This document shows, piece by piece, positions 34,618 through 46,358 of a stretch of 64,000 nt of DNA (position 1 is its first letter; each line of letters opens with the position of its first letter). The position numbers and the translations under genes are program-made. The stretch is from the NCBI GenBank assembly GCA_947471745.1, contig CANJKZ010000768.1:1007501-1071500 (forward strand). The letters are read 5' to 3'. Under the pieces are notes generated by a model. It was not told the origin of the DNA and did no database searches. It was given only the letters and a program-made list of their open reading frames with translations. Origin of the DNA: Closterium sp. Naga37s-1. Taxonomy: Eukaryota > Streptophyta > Zygnematophyceae > Desmidiales > Closteriaceae.

Positions 34618-36096
34618 GGCTGAACAGTGAAGCAGGATGTAATGCAGAGTGGAAGTGGGGTGTCAGTCAGGCAACAGAGTAGTGGGGACAATGGGGGTTA
34701 TAACCACGTTCGGGGGTGGTGAGTTGGAAGAAGCATGTGAGGTGTTGGGGTAGTGTTGCATGCTGTAGGTTGTGCTTCGAGGTTGCCGGACCAATGTTGT
34801 GTGGTGTTTCCTTGTGTGGTTATAGTCGTAACATTGCTGAGCTGAATGCATAATCAGAATCATACATTACAGGCGTCCGTCAGGAGAGAGCTCTAGAAGC
34901 ATGCACTAGGCTGCCCAATGTTGGTGCAAACGCGCCCCGAGAGGCCAGTATGTGAATATGGACGGTTAGATCACTGGGTTTTCTCAACGCGCTGCGCATG
35001 GATCCACTGCGTGACACGTGTGGTCGACGGTAGCGATGTATGGTAACGTCATGGGTGTGGGTGTCGCCATTCATCGTACGTCGTGGATGGAGTCGTGCAA
35101 AACCGGTGGTGCGAGAGCAGGCGACTAGTTCGACGCGTTGGATGATACTAGAGTGTAGCCTACGATGGGAAGGCGATGCTAGACGGTCGTCGATGTGTGC
35201 GCAACAGTTACGCGGGGAGCCGTCGATCTCGTCGCGAATCAATGGCTGTGGTCATGCATGCGTCCAGATGTTGTTGTAATTATAGATCGATGGTAGCCGT
35301 CGATTTGTTGTAGAATGTGTGCATCGTTGCCGTCCATGTGGTTGAGATCGACGATGGAAAGGGGGGCACGTGTGCGGGTGGCTCATAGAGGAGGCTAATC
35401 TGCACTGTCTATGCATTTTTGTATCGACGGTTATGGGGTTCTGCTGTCGGGTGAGGTGTGCACTCAATGACCGCATGTTTCGGATGACGTGTAGCTTCGA
35501 CGTCCGTAGATTAGTATGTCGATGGACCGTTGCGATGATGCATGCGCAGTTTTGGACGGGGCGTGTCAGCCGTGGATCGTGGAGCGGGATGTGTGATCCT
35601 GACGCTTCATTTCTCGAGGTTGGGACGACACGTGCGTCTGTGTGGTTGGTAGTTATGCGACGACACGCAAGTACGTTCAGTTGGGTGGTGTGTTGGATGT
35701 AACGCACTTCGTGAAACAGTACACCACGTGGATGCTTACGTGGCAGAGGCACGGTTCTGTGATTCTGCCGTAACGTTATCGTTGTTGCGAGCCGTGTCAC
35801 TGTTCGGAGACGGGGTGGTGACAGAAACGTGAAGTTTGTTGTGACATTTATGAGTTGTTTCTGAATCATTTGCGTGACGGAAAAGTGAGTTTCCCGTCAC
35901 TCTGGACGTAACGCCGCATGCTGGGACTTCTGTCCATGACTTTACCATAACGGAAAATTGTCACTTAGAAGTCCCGTAAAAGGGACATTTCTGTGACTTT
36001 CCTAACTTAGCTTTTCAACTAGTAGTTCACATATACGTGCAGCACCGAAGCCGCATAATAGCTCCTGTTAACAGGGTTTCCGTTGGTTTAGATATC
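34618..36096. repeat. Subterminal-repeat-like flank of the transposon and promoter of the second LRR gene
   Basis: Between about 34990 and 35560 short motifs related to TCGACGG or TCGATGG recur on both strands (for example near 35022, 35180, 35222, 35285, 35348, 35420, 35498 and 35518). Such clustered short repeats are typical of the subterminal regions of CACTA-like elements. Between about 35870 and 35990 several inverted repeats occur: GTGACGGAAAA facing TTTCCCGTCAC, and GGGACTTCT facing AGAAGTCCC. No coding frame here is convincing. Confidence 0.45.
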
Positions 36097-36858
36097 ATGG
36101 CTCGCGCGTACATCAACGATCTGTCAGACGACCTCCTCATTAGAATCTTCTGGAGCTCCAAAGCGCCCTACATTCCTCGCCAACCCATAAACAACAACGT
36201 CGATACAACGCTATTCTGCTTGCCCGGGCCAAGGTACTCCTGCGAGAATCCGTATGGCGAAGAGCTCAGCACCTCCGATGGCTACTTGCTACCATTGTCG
36301 CTGCGTCGGAACGACAACAGTAGTAGCACGACCGTTGCCACTTGTAGTAACAGTCCGTTGTCAGCTCCTCCCGCGCTCACCGACCCGGCCTACAATCACC
36401 TCATCGCCTCCGTCTGTTCGCGCTGGCGTCGCCTGGCTCGCCGGCAGGTGTCCATGCTCCTCGTGAAGAAGAACCGCGTCGTCCCGCTCGCAGATCTCAC
36501 CGCGGCCATCGCGTGCTTCCCTCACCTCTCGCACGTGCATCTGAGCGACAACAGCGTCGAAACCATCGACGACGCCTTCCTCGCTCACCTCGCTGCTTCG
36601 TGTCCCAAGCACGTGTCGCTGCACGTGGGCAAGGGAATGACGAAGCAGTGGTGTCGGGTGGGCGGGGAAGGCTTTCCGGTGACCGCAGCTGGTGTGGACC
36701 GTTTCGTGCGTCGCTGCACGCAGCTGCACCACCTCTCGCTCTACTGCCCGCATCCGTATGAGTACCTCCCGCCGTCCCTCGCCAACCTCGCGCACCTGCA
36801 CACCCTCGGCCTCACCCACATCCCAAAATGTGAAGGGGTGGGGTGGCATGTTTTTTAG
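36097..36858 (+). pseudogene. 5' part of a second F-box/LRR gene, cut by the insertion
   Basis: From ATG 36097 the protein starts MARAYINDLSDDLLIRIFW, then a low-complexity insert, then SVCSRWRRLARRQVSMLLVKK. This is the same split F-box as in the gene at 6884, about half identical through the first LRRs (AIACFPHLSHVHLSDNSVETIDDAFLAHLAASCPK). Homology ends at LHTLGLTHI near 36821; the last residues before the stop at 36856-36858 are foreign. The missing remainder is found at 57504-59306. An unusually large intron of about 20.7 kb is an alternative, but the only in-phase donor I see is poor (GGG|GTGGGG) and the paralogue has no intron here. Confidence 0.78.
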
Positions 36859-38342
36859 GGATTGCGAAGGGGTATCTTTCCTAAACCTACCTGCAGGTAG
36901 GATTTCTGGGTTCGCGACTCGGGAATCAGTGGGGTGGTGTAACAAGACGAAGGCGATCTCGCCTTCCTCGATTTCGCCAACTCAGCTCCTTGTGATCCGA
37001 ACCAGAATTCGGAACACACCCTAAGTACATTTCGGGAATTCAATGTTGGAATCCAACATTGAATTGTGCGGCTCGTAATTCTCAGTTTCCAACCTTGGGA
37101 ACAATTTCAGAGAGCACGCTAGTGCTGGACACAACAGGGCAGAGAGCTTCAACAGCGCAGCAAAATACTTCACAGCACAAGCAAGCGTATTCTCCTACAG
37201 CCATGCCTTCATCCAACGCAGCTTCTACTCATCATTCCCAACGACAACATGGACGACAACACTACCAAGAAGCTCTGCCCATTACCTTAGTGAATTCCTA
37301 GGCTATGCTTATTGGTTCTAGGATATGACAACAAGGCTAGTATCTCTTGTACATAATCATAGTAACTATGCCTTGCTGTTGTTAGCTCTAGGAATAATAA
37401 TGGCAACCTGAACGACCAGCTCGAGGCGCCCATGCTAGTATCCTAGTATATTAGGATGCATCTCTGAAATGTATGCTATCATATGATCTCTTGTAAAGCT
37501 ATCTTGCTACTATCTTTCTGGAATTCTCCTAAGAGCTCTTCCTATTACTACTACTCTGCCAAAACAGCTTAGTGGCTGTTTCAGGTGGAGCATCACCGAA
37601 ATTTCGACGCCACCGTCACGAGCGATACTATTGGTCGAACCATTTCGACTTCATCCAGGAAACTTCCTCTAAGCCAGTCGAACGTTTGCTATTGGTCGTT
37701 CGGTTCAAACCTACTACTCGGTAAGAATGGAGTTTTGATGAACTCCTTCCAAGAAGCAGCGGCTTGCGAATGTTTGACATAAAGCTGGATCCACTAAAGA
37801 TGTTCTCCGTTACACAACACTCAGAAATAATTGTGAAGAAAATTGTTTGTTGTAATGTACCTTTTAAAACTGTAAAGATATTTGAATGTTCAGGCCTGCA
37901 GTTTTCAGATCCTATTTGTCAAGCAACAATTCTGTTAGTTTCACTTACAGTATTAACTACACCATTTGTCTGTTGTGATCGAAAGGGATTTGAAAAAATC
38001 AATACAATATTGTTATACCAACAACTAATTACATAAGATCTTGACGCACTATGCCGTTTCGACATTGTGTTCTTCTGTTTTGCAGGTTTTATTCACACCA
38101 CTAAGTCATAAATGGTATCAGAAGGTTGTCAACATAGGTAATGCAATGTCAGTCGCATAACGGGAGACGATGTCGTTTCAATGCTGCGTAGCTTTTTTTT
38201 TGCAAAGTTTATTCACACCATGAATTATTAATGATATAAAAAAGGTGCCAGCCCGTTTTCGTGCCACTCGCATGACACCATCATGAGTGTCACTATTTTG
38301 AGCATGAGATGAGGTCAAACCGTTCGAGTTCAGACATAGATG
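36859..38342. other. Non-coding background of the insertion, with palindromes
   Basis: No gene is recognised. It holds a perfect 16-base palindrome at 36886-36901 (CCTACCTGCAGGTAGG) and a 29-base hairpin at 37037-37065 with a 14-bp perfect stem and one-base loop. The rest is AT-rich with only short frames. Confidence 0.5.
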
Positions 38343-39882
38343 TGTCAGAATGTTATCTTATGCTCTAGCCTGTAGTGGGGTGCTCTATAGCGAGTACAAC
38401 CCTTCTAGGGTTTCCTATTTGTATCCCCATTCTTGCTAGTGCAGCCCCTCTTCTTTCTTCTAAACTTTAACATGCTATCAGAGCAGGTCGATCCCCTTGG
38501 ATCGATCCTGTGGGTGGGCTCACCACCTTGTTGCTTCCGCTGCAACTGCTACTGCTACTCTCTGTGCCGCACGCCCCGTGGCGTGCGGCAGTTTTTCTTC
38601 CCGCCGTGCGCCCCGAGGCGCGCGGCGGTTTTCTGCCCGCCGTGCGCCCCGAGGCGCGCGGCGGTTTTCTGCCCGCCGTGCGCCCCGAGGCGCGCGGCGG
38701 TTCTCTGCCCGCTGTGCGCCCCGAGGCGCGCGGCGGGCTTCGGCCCCGACAACCGTCGCGTCGCCCTCGGGAGGCGCCGCGACGGGCGACGGGGACCCGT
38801 TCGTCGCCCCCCGTCGCCCGTCGTGGCCTGCGCGCGGCCCGTACAGGCAGCGCGCGACCCGTACGGGCTGCGCCAGGCCCGCGCGCCACCCGTACGGGCT
38901 GCGCCAGGCCCGCGCGCGGCCCGTACGGGCTGCGCCAGGCCCGCGCGCGGCCCGTACGGGCGGCGCCAGGCCCGCGCGCGGCTCGGGCCGCCTGCGCGCG
39001 GCTCGGGCGTCTCTACCAGGCCCGTGGTGGGCTCGTTCCTCGCTGCCCCTGCCCTCCTCGCTGTCCCCCAGTGCTTCTACTGGCGCCCCACCCCTCCTAC
39101 TCCCCATTCTCCTGAATTAGGGTTTGGGGGTGAGGGGTATGGGGGTGACTTCACTCTGTACCGTTCCCTGCTCTTCCTCCTCCTCCGTCTCCTTGTGCTG
39201 CAGCTGCCGCTGAGGGGGGGTGGACGTGTTGGAGCCGGTGGAGTGGTACTAAGGGGGGGTGAAGGGGGAGTGGAGCTAGCGGTGTAGCAGCGGGTATGTG
39301 CCAGGGGGGAGTGGGATAGTTTGGGGAAGCTGAATGGAGGTTGCCGTCGTGTCGCCAGCAGCACCTGTATTCCGGGGACTTCGTCCGGTAGCCCAGTCGT
39401 AGCCAGCTGTGCCAGCCGCCCGTGGGTCCGTTGCTCGTCTGCCGCTACTTTAGCCGCGGGGCCTGTTACTCCTGTATTCCGGGGACTTCGTCCGGTAGCC
39501 GCTGTGCCAGTCTGCCTCCTGTTGCCCGTGTGTCTGCAGCTTCAGTCGTCGCCTCCTATCTCCTCTCCTCTCACTCTCTCTCCTCCTCCTCACTTGCCCG
39601 TTGTGACTACCACTAGCTTTGCTCATAATTGTGAACTTAAACTATTGCTTCTTGAACTTGTGCTCAGAATGTGTGGTGACATTGTGATCCACCCTGAGCT
39701 TGTACTCCTTTGCTTACTCTGCTGATTACACCCCACTTTGGCTATGGGGGTGTGTCAGAATGTTATCTTATGCTCTAGCCTGTAGTGGGGTGCTCTATAG
39801 CGAGTACAACCCTTCTAGGGTTTCCTATTTGTATCCCCATTCTTGCTAGTGCAGCCCCTCTTCTTTCTTCTAAACTTTAACA
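38343..39882 (+). mobile_element. TRIM-like non-autonomous LTR element C (1540 bp)
   Basis: Identical-looking 130-base LTRs lie at 38343-38472 and 39753-39882, with a perfect five-base target duplication AGATG at 38338-38342 and 39883-39887. The primer-binding site (TGCTATCAGAGC) follows the 5' LTR, and a polypurine tract (CTATGGGGGTG) precedes the 3' LTR. It encodes no gag or pol. Its LTR and last 150 internal bases (TGTGGTGAC.TTGTGATCCACCCTGAGCTT) match element F, so it is a deletion derivative of that family. Confidence 0.9.
38569..39010. repeat. GC-rich minisatellites inside element C
   Basis: First array: about four and a half copies of a 36-base unit starting CGTGCGCCCCGAGGCGCGCG (perfect copies from 38605, 38641, 38677). 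Second array, 38850-39000: about four copies of a 31-base unit around the palindrome CCCGTACGGG. Open frames across them are a by-product of GC-rich repetition. Confidence 0.85.
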
Positions 39883-39887
39883 AGATG

Positions 39888-40542
39888 TCACTTGGTGAAG
39901 TTTCATGCTGTTTTTGAAAGTTTCCAGATGATTTCATTTTCTTTCTGTATGTCTGAATAAGCCAATGGAAGCCTGAAAACCATATTCAAGCCAATTTTAA
40001 CCACATACATGGTGGTTACGAGCCAATACGAGTGTATTTGGGGCAAATAACCAGCCCAAGTAGAGTGTTTCAGCATTCATGCATATGTAGTAAGAGTTAA
40101 TGAACAAATTTACGGGTGTCTAAAAAAAAAATCTCAAAATTGGCAATACTTGGTAAAATATTAGGTTTCCATTTTGACATATTTTTGCATGAGATTCTGT
40201 AACGTAACAGTTTTAAGCAACCAATTTGAATGAAAGTTAGTGTTTCCAGCTACGTACGACACTCCCGCAATATTCACGAGTCAACATTTTTGGGAAAAGG
40301 GGAACAGCGACGCGCAGGTGGTTGACAAGTGGCAACTGCTGTCACTATGCGGGTGGTCTACGGTTTTCAGTGCGGCGGGTGAACGTTCTGCTTCCAGCGA
40401 CGATATGTATGGGACTGCACAGTCTTCAGCAGAGGTGACGTGTCACATTTTTTGTTATTCAAAGATTTTTGCAGCTATTCAGGTAGTTTTCGGTCAAGGA
40501 GAATGTCTGGAAAATAGTGTATGCTGTTTCCGCAGACGTGTG
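39888..40542. other. Background DNA between elements C and D
   Basis: About 650 AT-rich bases, including an A run near 40122. No gene is recognised. Confidence 0.5.
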
Positions 40543-41783
40543 TGTTGGGTGCAAATCTTATTTTTGCACGTCAACCAGCCGCCTGCATGAAGTCCCGCAT
40601 TTTGTGTGTGTTCTGTGCGTATTCGTTTTTGCATTCTGTTTCATGTGTTTTTTTGTTGTGGGCACATGACAAGTCATGACGGATCATGACGAGTCATGAA
40701 TTCTCATGACGACTCATGTTCGTTCGCTGATTTTCATGAACTACTAAGAGCGTTCATGATAACTACGAGCGTCATGAAAGCTCATGAAAGCTCACGAGTT
40801 TTCATGAGCACTCGTGGCGAGTGTCGAGTGTGTCGGGGGGTGCTGGGCTCGAGTGTTTGACTCGGACCCTTTGACCAATTTCGCGCTGGTCAAAAAGTGC
40901 GCGAAAGTCAGGACCCGCGCGTGGGGTCCTGACATACGCGTATGGCCCCACAGGGCCCGCGCGTGTGTCGCAACTGTTGCGACCGTGCACAGTTGCACGA
41001 TCGCAACAAGACAGGGCTCATTATGGCCCTGTCACGCGCAGGACAAAGCCCGATCGCGTCAGCGATCGGCTTTTTCTGCTTGACCGAGGGTGCTTCGGGA
41101 TTTCGGTTGACTAACCGTATCCCGCGCTGACCTGGAACACAACCGATTTCGCGCGAAAGTCACGCTGCTTAGCGTGATCATTTCGACGCAGGTACAAAAC
41201 AGTAAATACCGTTTTATCAACGGTAAAATCCGTTTTATAACTGGAAACGGTTTCTCACACGAGTATCCATGATTCCTCATGAGAACTCGCGGAAATTCAT
41301 GACGTGATTCAGCAGGGGACTTTGGTTTCAATTCAAGTGGATTACAGTTAATTCTAATGAGGCAGATTGAGCCAAATTCTTCAGCAGTTTCACAACCGTT
41401 TTCTATTACAGCAAAGCGAAGGCCTGGATTCCAGTTAAGCAAGTGCTATATTTTTTCCTTTGTGTGTTTAGGACTTGATATAAATGAGTGCTTGTATTTG
41501 CTTCAAGACAATCAATGCTATTATGCTTTTTCAAAGTCTGGAATTCTACTACTACGTATTGACGAGAGTAGAAACGTAACGTGGTGCTGCCGAAACGCTG
41601 CTCGACCAGATTCCTCACTCCACAAATCAAGCAAGGCATAACTACTCACTTTGTACCTGTTATACCCTTGGCTATGAGGTGACATGCTGTCACACTCGGA
41701 GGGTATAAAGTGAAGTTAAGTGTTGCTAAGTTTGAGTTCGTGGTTCAGTTTTAAACGCTTCCGCAGAGTACTTAGAGTCAACA
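40543..41783 (+). repeat. 5' LTR of element D with a TCATGA-rich block
   Basis: A 1241-base LTR. Around 40668-40810 the hexamer TCATGA and relatives (GTCATGAC, CTCATGA) occur about a dozen times. Further in are a near-palindrome GTCGCAACTGTTGCGAC at about 40967 and CGATCGCGTCAGCGATCG at about 41050. These could be regulatory sites. Confidence 0.92.
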
Positions 41784-41828
41784 CGTGGTATCAGAGCTGG
41801 TCCTTAGCCATTCTCAACGTATCCATCG

Positions 41829-44800
41829 ATGGGGTCGCATTCAGCCCCCGCGAGTAGTGGTAGCCAAGAATCTGGTGTTTCCGCGCCTAGGATAGCTCGG
41901 ACGAACCAGGGCCCGCTGCTAAGGGAAGTGTTGAAGAACTTCTCAGTCGACAAATTTAGTGGAGAGGGCTATGACGACTGGTCTTGGAAAATGCAGCTAT
42001 ATTTTCGGCAGATAGGTCTTCTAAAGCTTATGATAGGCAGCGAGAAATGACCTAGTGCCCCGGAGCTTCAGAACGAGTGGGACGAACGTTCATCCGCCGG
42101 GTACTACATCTTGTCTCAAAGCCTAGATCTCGCTCAACGCCAGCATATCATGCACCTCCTCCTGGAAGAAGAGTGTGGCCCTAAGGCATGGACCGTGCTC
42201 AAGGATCTCCATGCCCCCACATCAGTTGTAGCTACTCTCATGTTGGAGAGAGAGCTTTCCACCCTACGTCTCAGTGAAGGAGAACCCGTTCAGCCCGTCC
42301 TAGACAAGCTGAGAGAACTCTACGCCAAGCTTGCCATCGCCGGAATCGTCTACCCCGAGCAAACCAAATGTGTAAAGATGCTGTCCCTGCTGCCGGAGTC
42401 TTGGATGATCTTCACGAGCGGCCTAAGCCTTCCCCAAAACCAGAGCCTTTGGACGTTGGAGTGGATCCGCACCAAGATACTTGAGGAGGACTTCCGGAGG
42501 CGCCAACTGAGGGGAAGTGATGAGGGGAGCAGCAGCTACGCCATGCAAGGAGGAAAAGGGGGTAAAGGCAAGAAATGGCAGGGGGCGGGGAGGGGGGCTG
42601 CTAAGGATGAGGAGCCCTCAAGTCAGCAAGGTGGCAAGGGAACGGGACGTGGCGGAGGCCGTGGTGGCAACGGGGGAGGAAAGGGATTCGGGAAAATGGA
42701 GGGAAAGTGCTGGTATTGTGAGAAGGTGGGTCACCCTTGGTTTAAGTGTCGTTCCAAACCTTCATGGTGGACCCCCTCCAACAGGACTAAGGATGGGAGC
42801 GGCGCCGGAGCGGTAGCCGATGAAGAACCGGTTGAAAATGAGCAACGTGAAGCCGGTCAGTTCTTCCACGTTGGGGAGCCGGAAGAGGAAGCGGTGATCG
42901 CCCATGCTGGAGCTTCACTGCACCCGCTCAACACGTGGATATTGGATACGGGAGCGGCATGGACTATGACTCCAAGGGCCGAGCTCCTTGACAAGGTGGG
43001 GACCGCACCAATTGCTAAGGTGAAATCGGCATCCGGGCACGCTCTCAAGGTGACGGGGGCGGGACGTGCCGCATTCAAGGGTGCCAACGGCAAGCCGGTG
43101 GTGCTGAGCGATGTGCTGCTGGTCCCTGACCTCAAGGCAAATCTAATCTCCCTCAGGAAGTTGGGAAAATGTGGGGTCAACACTTCCACCGATGGTGCCA
43201 AGACATTCACGGGGCAGCTGGGAAAGCGGGTGTTGTGGGACCTTCACGAGGACCGCGACGTTTGCAAGTCAATGTGGCAGCTGCCGGTGGTGTTATGGGG
43301 CAAGGAGGGTGGATCCGAGGGGGAGTGCGATGCTGTAGCTGCAGAGGAGCTGAAGGTTTCAGCGAGGAGCGGTGAAACGGACTGGATGACAGCCCACCGT
43401 CGCCTCGGGCACATAGCTATCCCGCACTGCAGCAACTGCAAAAGGGGGAAGGGGTTAAGGGGCTGAAACTGATTGGTGCAGCAGTCTCCCACAAGTGTGA
43501 AACTTGCATGCTAAGCAAGTTTACACGCTTCCCCTTTCATGCAACCGAGGGTGGCGGCAAGAAGCTCTTGGAGCTCGTGCACATGGATGTGGTGGGGCCG
43601 CTACCGGTGATAGGGGAACGGGGTGAGAAGTATTTTCTCACAATTGTTGATGATTGGAGCCGAGTGACTTGGGCTTATCCAATCAAGAAGAAGGACCACG
43701 TGCCGTCCATCATCTGTGACGATTGGCTGCCGTTGGTGGAGAAGCAGTCCGGGCACAAGGTGATGCGGATTAGGACTGACAGGGGTGGGGAGTTCCTTGG
43801 GGAGGAGCTGACTGCATGGCTGAAGAAGCAGGGCATCATCCGCGAGCTCACCACCTCATACACACCGCAGTCCAACGGCGTAGCTGAAAGGGCCAACCGC
43901 ACGGTCTTGGAGACAGCACGTGCACTCCTCATTGAGTCGGGGTTGGGGAACTCCAAGTGGCCACATGCTGTGCGCCACGCCACGGTGGTGAAGAACCGGG
44001 TGTTCACCAACGTTGGTGGAGAGTCATGGGTCCCCATGGAGAGGTGGCTTGGGAGGAAGCCGCCCATTGATATGCTGCGTGTGTTTGGTTGCATGGCAAT
44101 GGCTCACATTCCCAAAGCACACCGTAGTAAGTTGGGTGCAACGGCTGTTTGGTGTGTGCACTTGGGGTTGGCAGCGGAAAGCAAGGGGTGGCTGCTATGG
44201 GAGCCGAGCAAAGGAGTGGTGTTTGACAGCAGGGATGTCAAATTCATGGAGGACATCACCTATGGGAGCTGGTCCAAGCAGCCGAAGGAGAAACTCATGC
44301 ATCAGCTGGAGCAAGCAACGATGGGGTTTGATGCGGAGGAGTGGGTAGAAGAGGAAGGTGCAGCGGCACCTGAAGAGGAGAGTGCAGCCGAGCTTCCCGT
44401 GGTCAAGGACGTGGAGCCAAAGGCTGTACCTGAAGAACCTCACCCCATAACACGTGTGATTCCCCCCACTCTTCCCCCAAGAAGGACCCAAACCAAACCC
44501 CCTCCCACAGGTCGTGCTCTTTCACCCATGATTGCAAGTCAAATGCGAGCAGCCGCATTGAAGCTGAGGAATTACGGAGGAGCAAGGGGAGAGCAGCAGC
44601 AACATGACGCATAGCTGGTGCTTCAAAGTAGCTGTGACTCCGATGAGGAAGAGGAGGAGGAAGTCTATTGCTTCAAGGCACCCGCACCAACTCAACCGCT
44701 AAACATGGAAGAAGCGCTCAAAGGACCGGATAGGGACAAGTGGTTGGCGTCAATGGATGCGGAATACAACAGCCAAATGGAAAATGGGACATGGGAGCTG

Positions 44801-46313
44801 GTGCCACTGCCGGAGGGGAAGAAAGCCATAAGCTGTGGCTGGATTCCAAGGATTAAAACTGACAACAAAGGAGCCGTGTCAGTTTACAAGAGTATGCTGG
44901 TTGCAAGGGGATACCAGCAAAAGGAGAGGGAGGACTTCAAGGAAACCTTTGCTGCAACTGCAAAGTCACCAACATTGTGTGTTCTCCTCGCCGGTGCAGC
45001 TGTATGTGGGTGGGTGATAGTTCAGATGGATATCACCACAGCCTTCCTCTATGGGCTGATAGATGTGGAGGTGTTCATGTCGCAGCCGCCGGGTTATGAG
45101 GACGGTACCGGACGTGTGTGCAAGCTGAAGAAGGCCATTTATGGCCTCAAACAAGCACCACGTTGCTGGTACAAGAAGCTCTCTTCAGTTCTAGAGGAGA
45201 TAGGCTTCAGGGCGAGTGCATGTGACGAGGGTCTTTTCCTCATGGGGGAGAAGGAGAGCCTTGTCATGTTCCTGGTGTACGTGGACGACATCCTCTTGTT
45301 CGAGAGCAGCAAGCAAGAGGTGATGAAGGTGCAGCAGAAGCTGATGCAAAACTTCAAGTGCAAGACCCTGGGGGAGGCGAATTACTACCTTGGGATGCAC
45401 ATTGAGAGGGATGTCAGCAATGGATGGGTGAAGCTGCACCAGGAGAAGTATATCAACGTCATGGGGAGCAAGTATGAGGTTGAGGTCGGAAGGAAGATTG
45501 TCACACCACTTCCATTCGAGTTCAAACTCGTCAAGGCCGGTGAGAATGAAGGGGTGGATCAGCGGGAGCAGGCTCGTTTTCAGTCAATGGTGGGGAGTTT
45601 GCTCTATGCAGCCGTGCACACGAGGCCGGATGTCTCTTTTGCTGTGGGGCAGCTGGCTAGGGTGGTACAAAATCTCACTGAGGAACAGGTGGATGCAGCT
45701 GAGCGCATCATCAAGTATTTGAACTCTTATCCTACCGTTGGAGTTCAATACTCGGCCGTGGCTCAAAGGAAGCAGAAGGGAGCTGAGGTTCTCAAGGAAA
45801 AGGGGGAGCAGCTTGGTGAGAGGGAGCTGTTTCTCACAGGGTATGCTGATGCAACTTGGGCATCGGAAAAGGAAGACATGTCCTCTGTGGGAGGATATGT
45901 GTGTGTGATTGGAGATGGGCCCGTGAGCTGGAGGTCAAAGAAACAGGTGGAAACGGCGGGTTCATCAGCTGAAGCAGAGTACATGTCAATGTACCATGCA
46001 GCCAAGGAGCTGATTTGGCTGAGGAAGCTGCTGGACTCCTCCACACCGCTGAGCAGGACATGAGCAGAAGACTGCCACACCGCTGTTTTGCGACAATTCC
46101 AGTGCCATTGCAATGTCAAAGAACGCGGTGCTGCATGGGCTCACCACGCACATGCAAATCAAATGGCATTGGCTGCGCAAGGAAGTGCAGAGGGAATCCA
46201 TTGAGCCCCTCTATGTGAAAACTCAGCAGCAGCCGGCAGATTTCCTCACGAAGCGGCTTGCTGAAGAACCTCACTGGTGCTGTGCTAAGTTGTGCGGTAT
46301 GAGCCTCAACTAG
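41829..46313 (+). pseudogene. Gag-pol polyprotein of element D, four lesions
   Basis: Starts MGSHSAPASS at ATG 41829. The gag core includes FSGEGYDDWSWKMQLYF, then an in-frame TGA at 42048-42050. It continues in the same frame through a Gly/Lys-rich linker and a CCHC knuckle, CWYCEKVGHPWFKC, to protease TWILDTGAAWTMT. A one-base shift near 43425 separates the GAG-pre-integrase region (AHRRLGHIAIP) from CETCMLSKFTRFPF. Integrase has HMDVVGPLP, RTDRGGEF and PQSNGVAERANR. A TAG at 44612-44614 precedes RT (WIPRIKTDNKG, QMDITTAFLYG, VYVDDILLF). A further shift near 46065 splits RNase H (GYADATWA, SSAEAEYMSMY) from CDNSSAIAMSKN and DFLTKRL. The copy is dead, but its domains are well preserved. Confidence 0.88.
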
Positions 46314-46358
46314 GCTCATGCAAGGAGGTGCAAGCAGGCGACTGCTTGAGGGGGAGTT

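Larger units (their letters stand above)
23774..35600. mobile_element. Large composite DNA transposon, Plavaka/CACTA-like, five genes (ends not fixed)
   Basis: Two minus-strand and three plus-strand multi-exon genes lie head to head over about 11 kb, followed by a right flank rich in short TCGACGG/TCGATGG-like motifs. One gene is a Plavaka-like transposase and two more carry features typical of transposons (a DDE-type fold and a C48 protease). Plant CACTA and MULE elements are known to carry C48 proteases. That the five genes form one element is inference from layout and gene type. I could not find matching terminal inverted repeats, so the limits given are only the coding and repeat extent. 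Confidence 0.55.

Noticed and set aside
35252..35869. 205-codon minus-strand frame
   Set aside because: No recognisable domain or splice support, and it overlaps the subterminal motif array whose repeats keep the frame open.
38433..39287. Long Pro/Arg/Ala-rich frames
   Set aside because: They run through GC-rich minisatellites of element C in several frames at once, as expected from composition.
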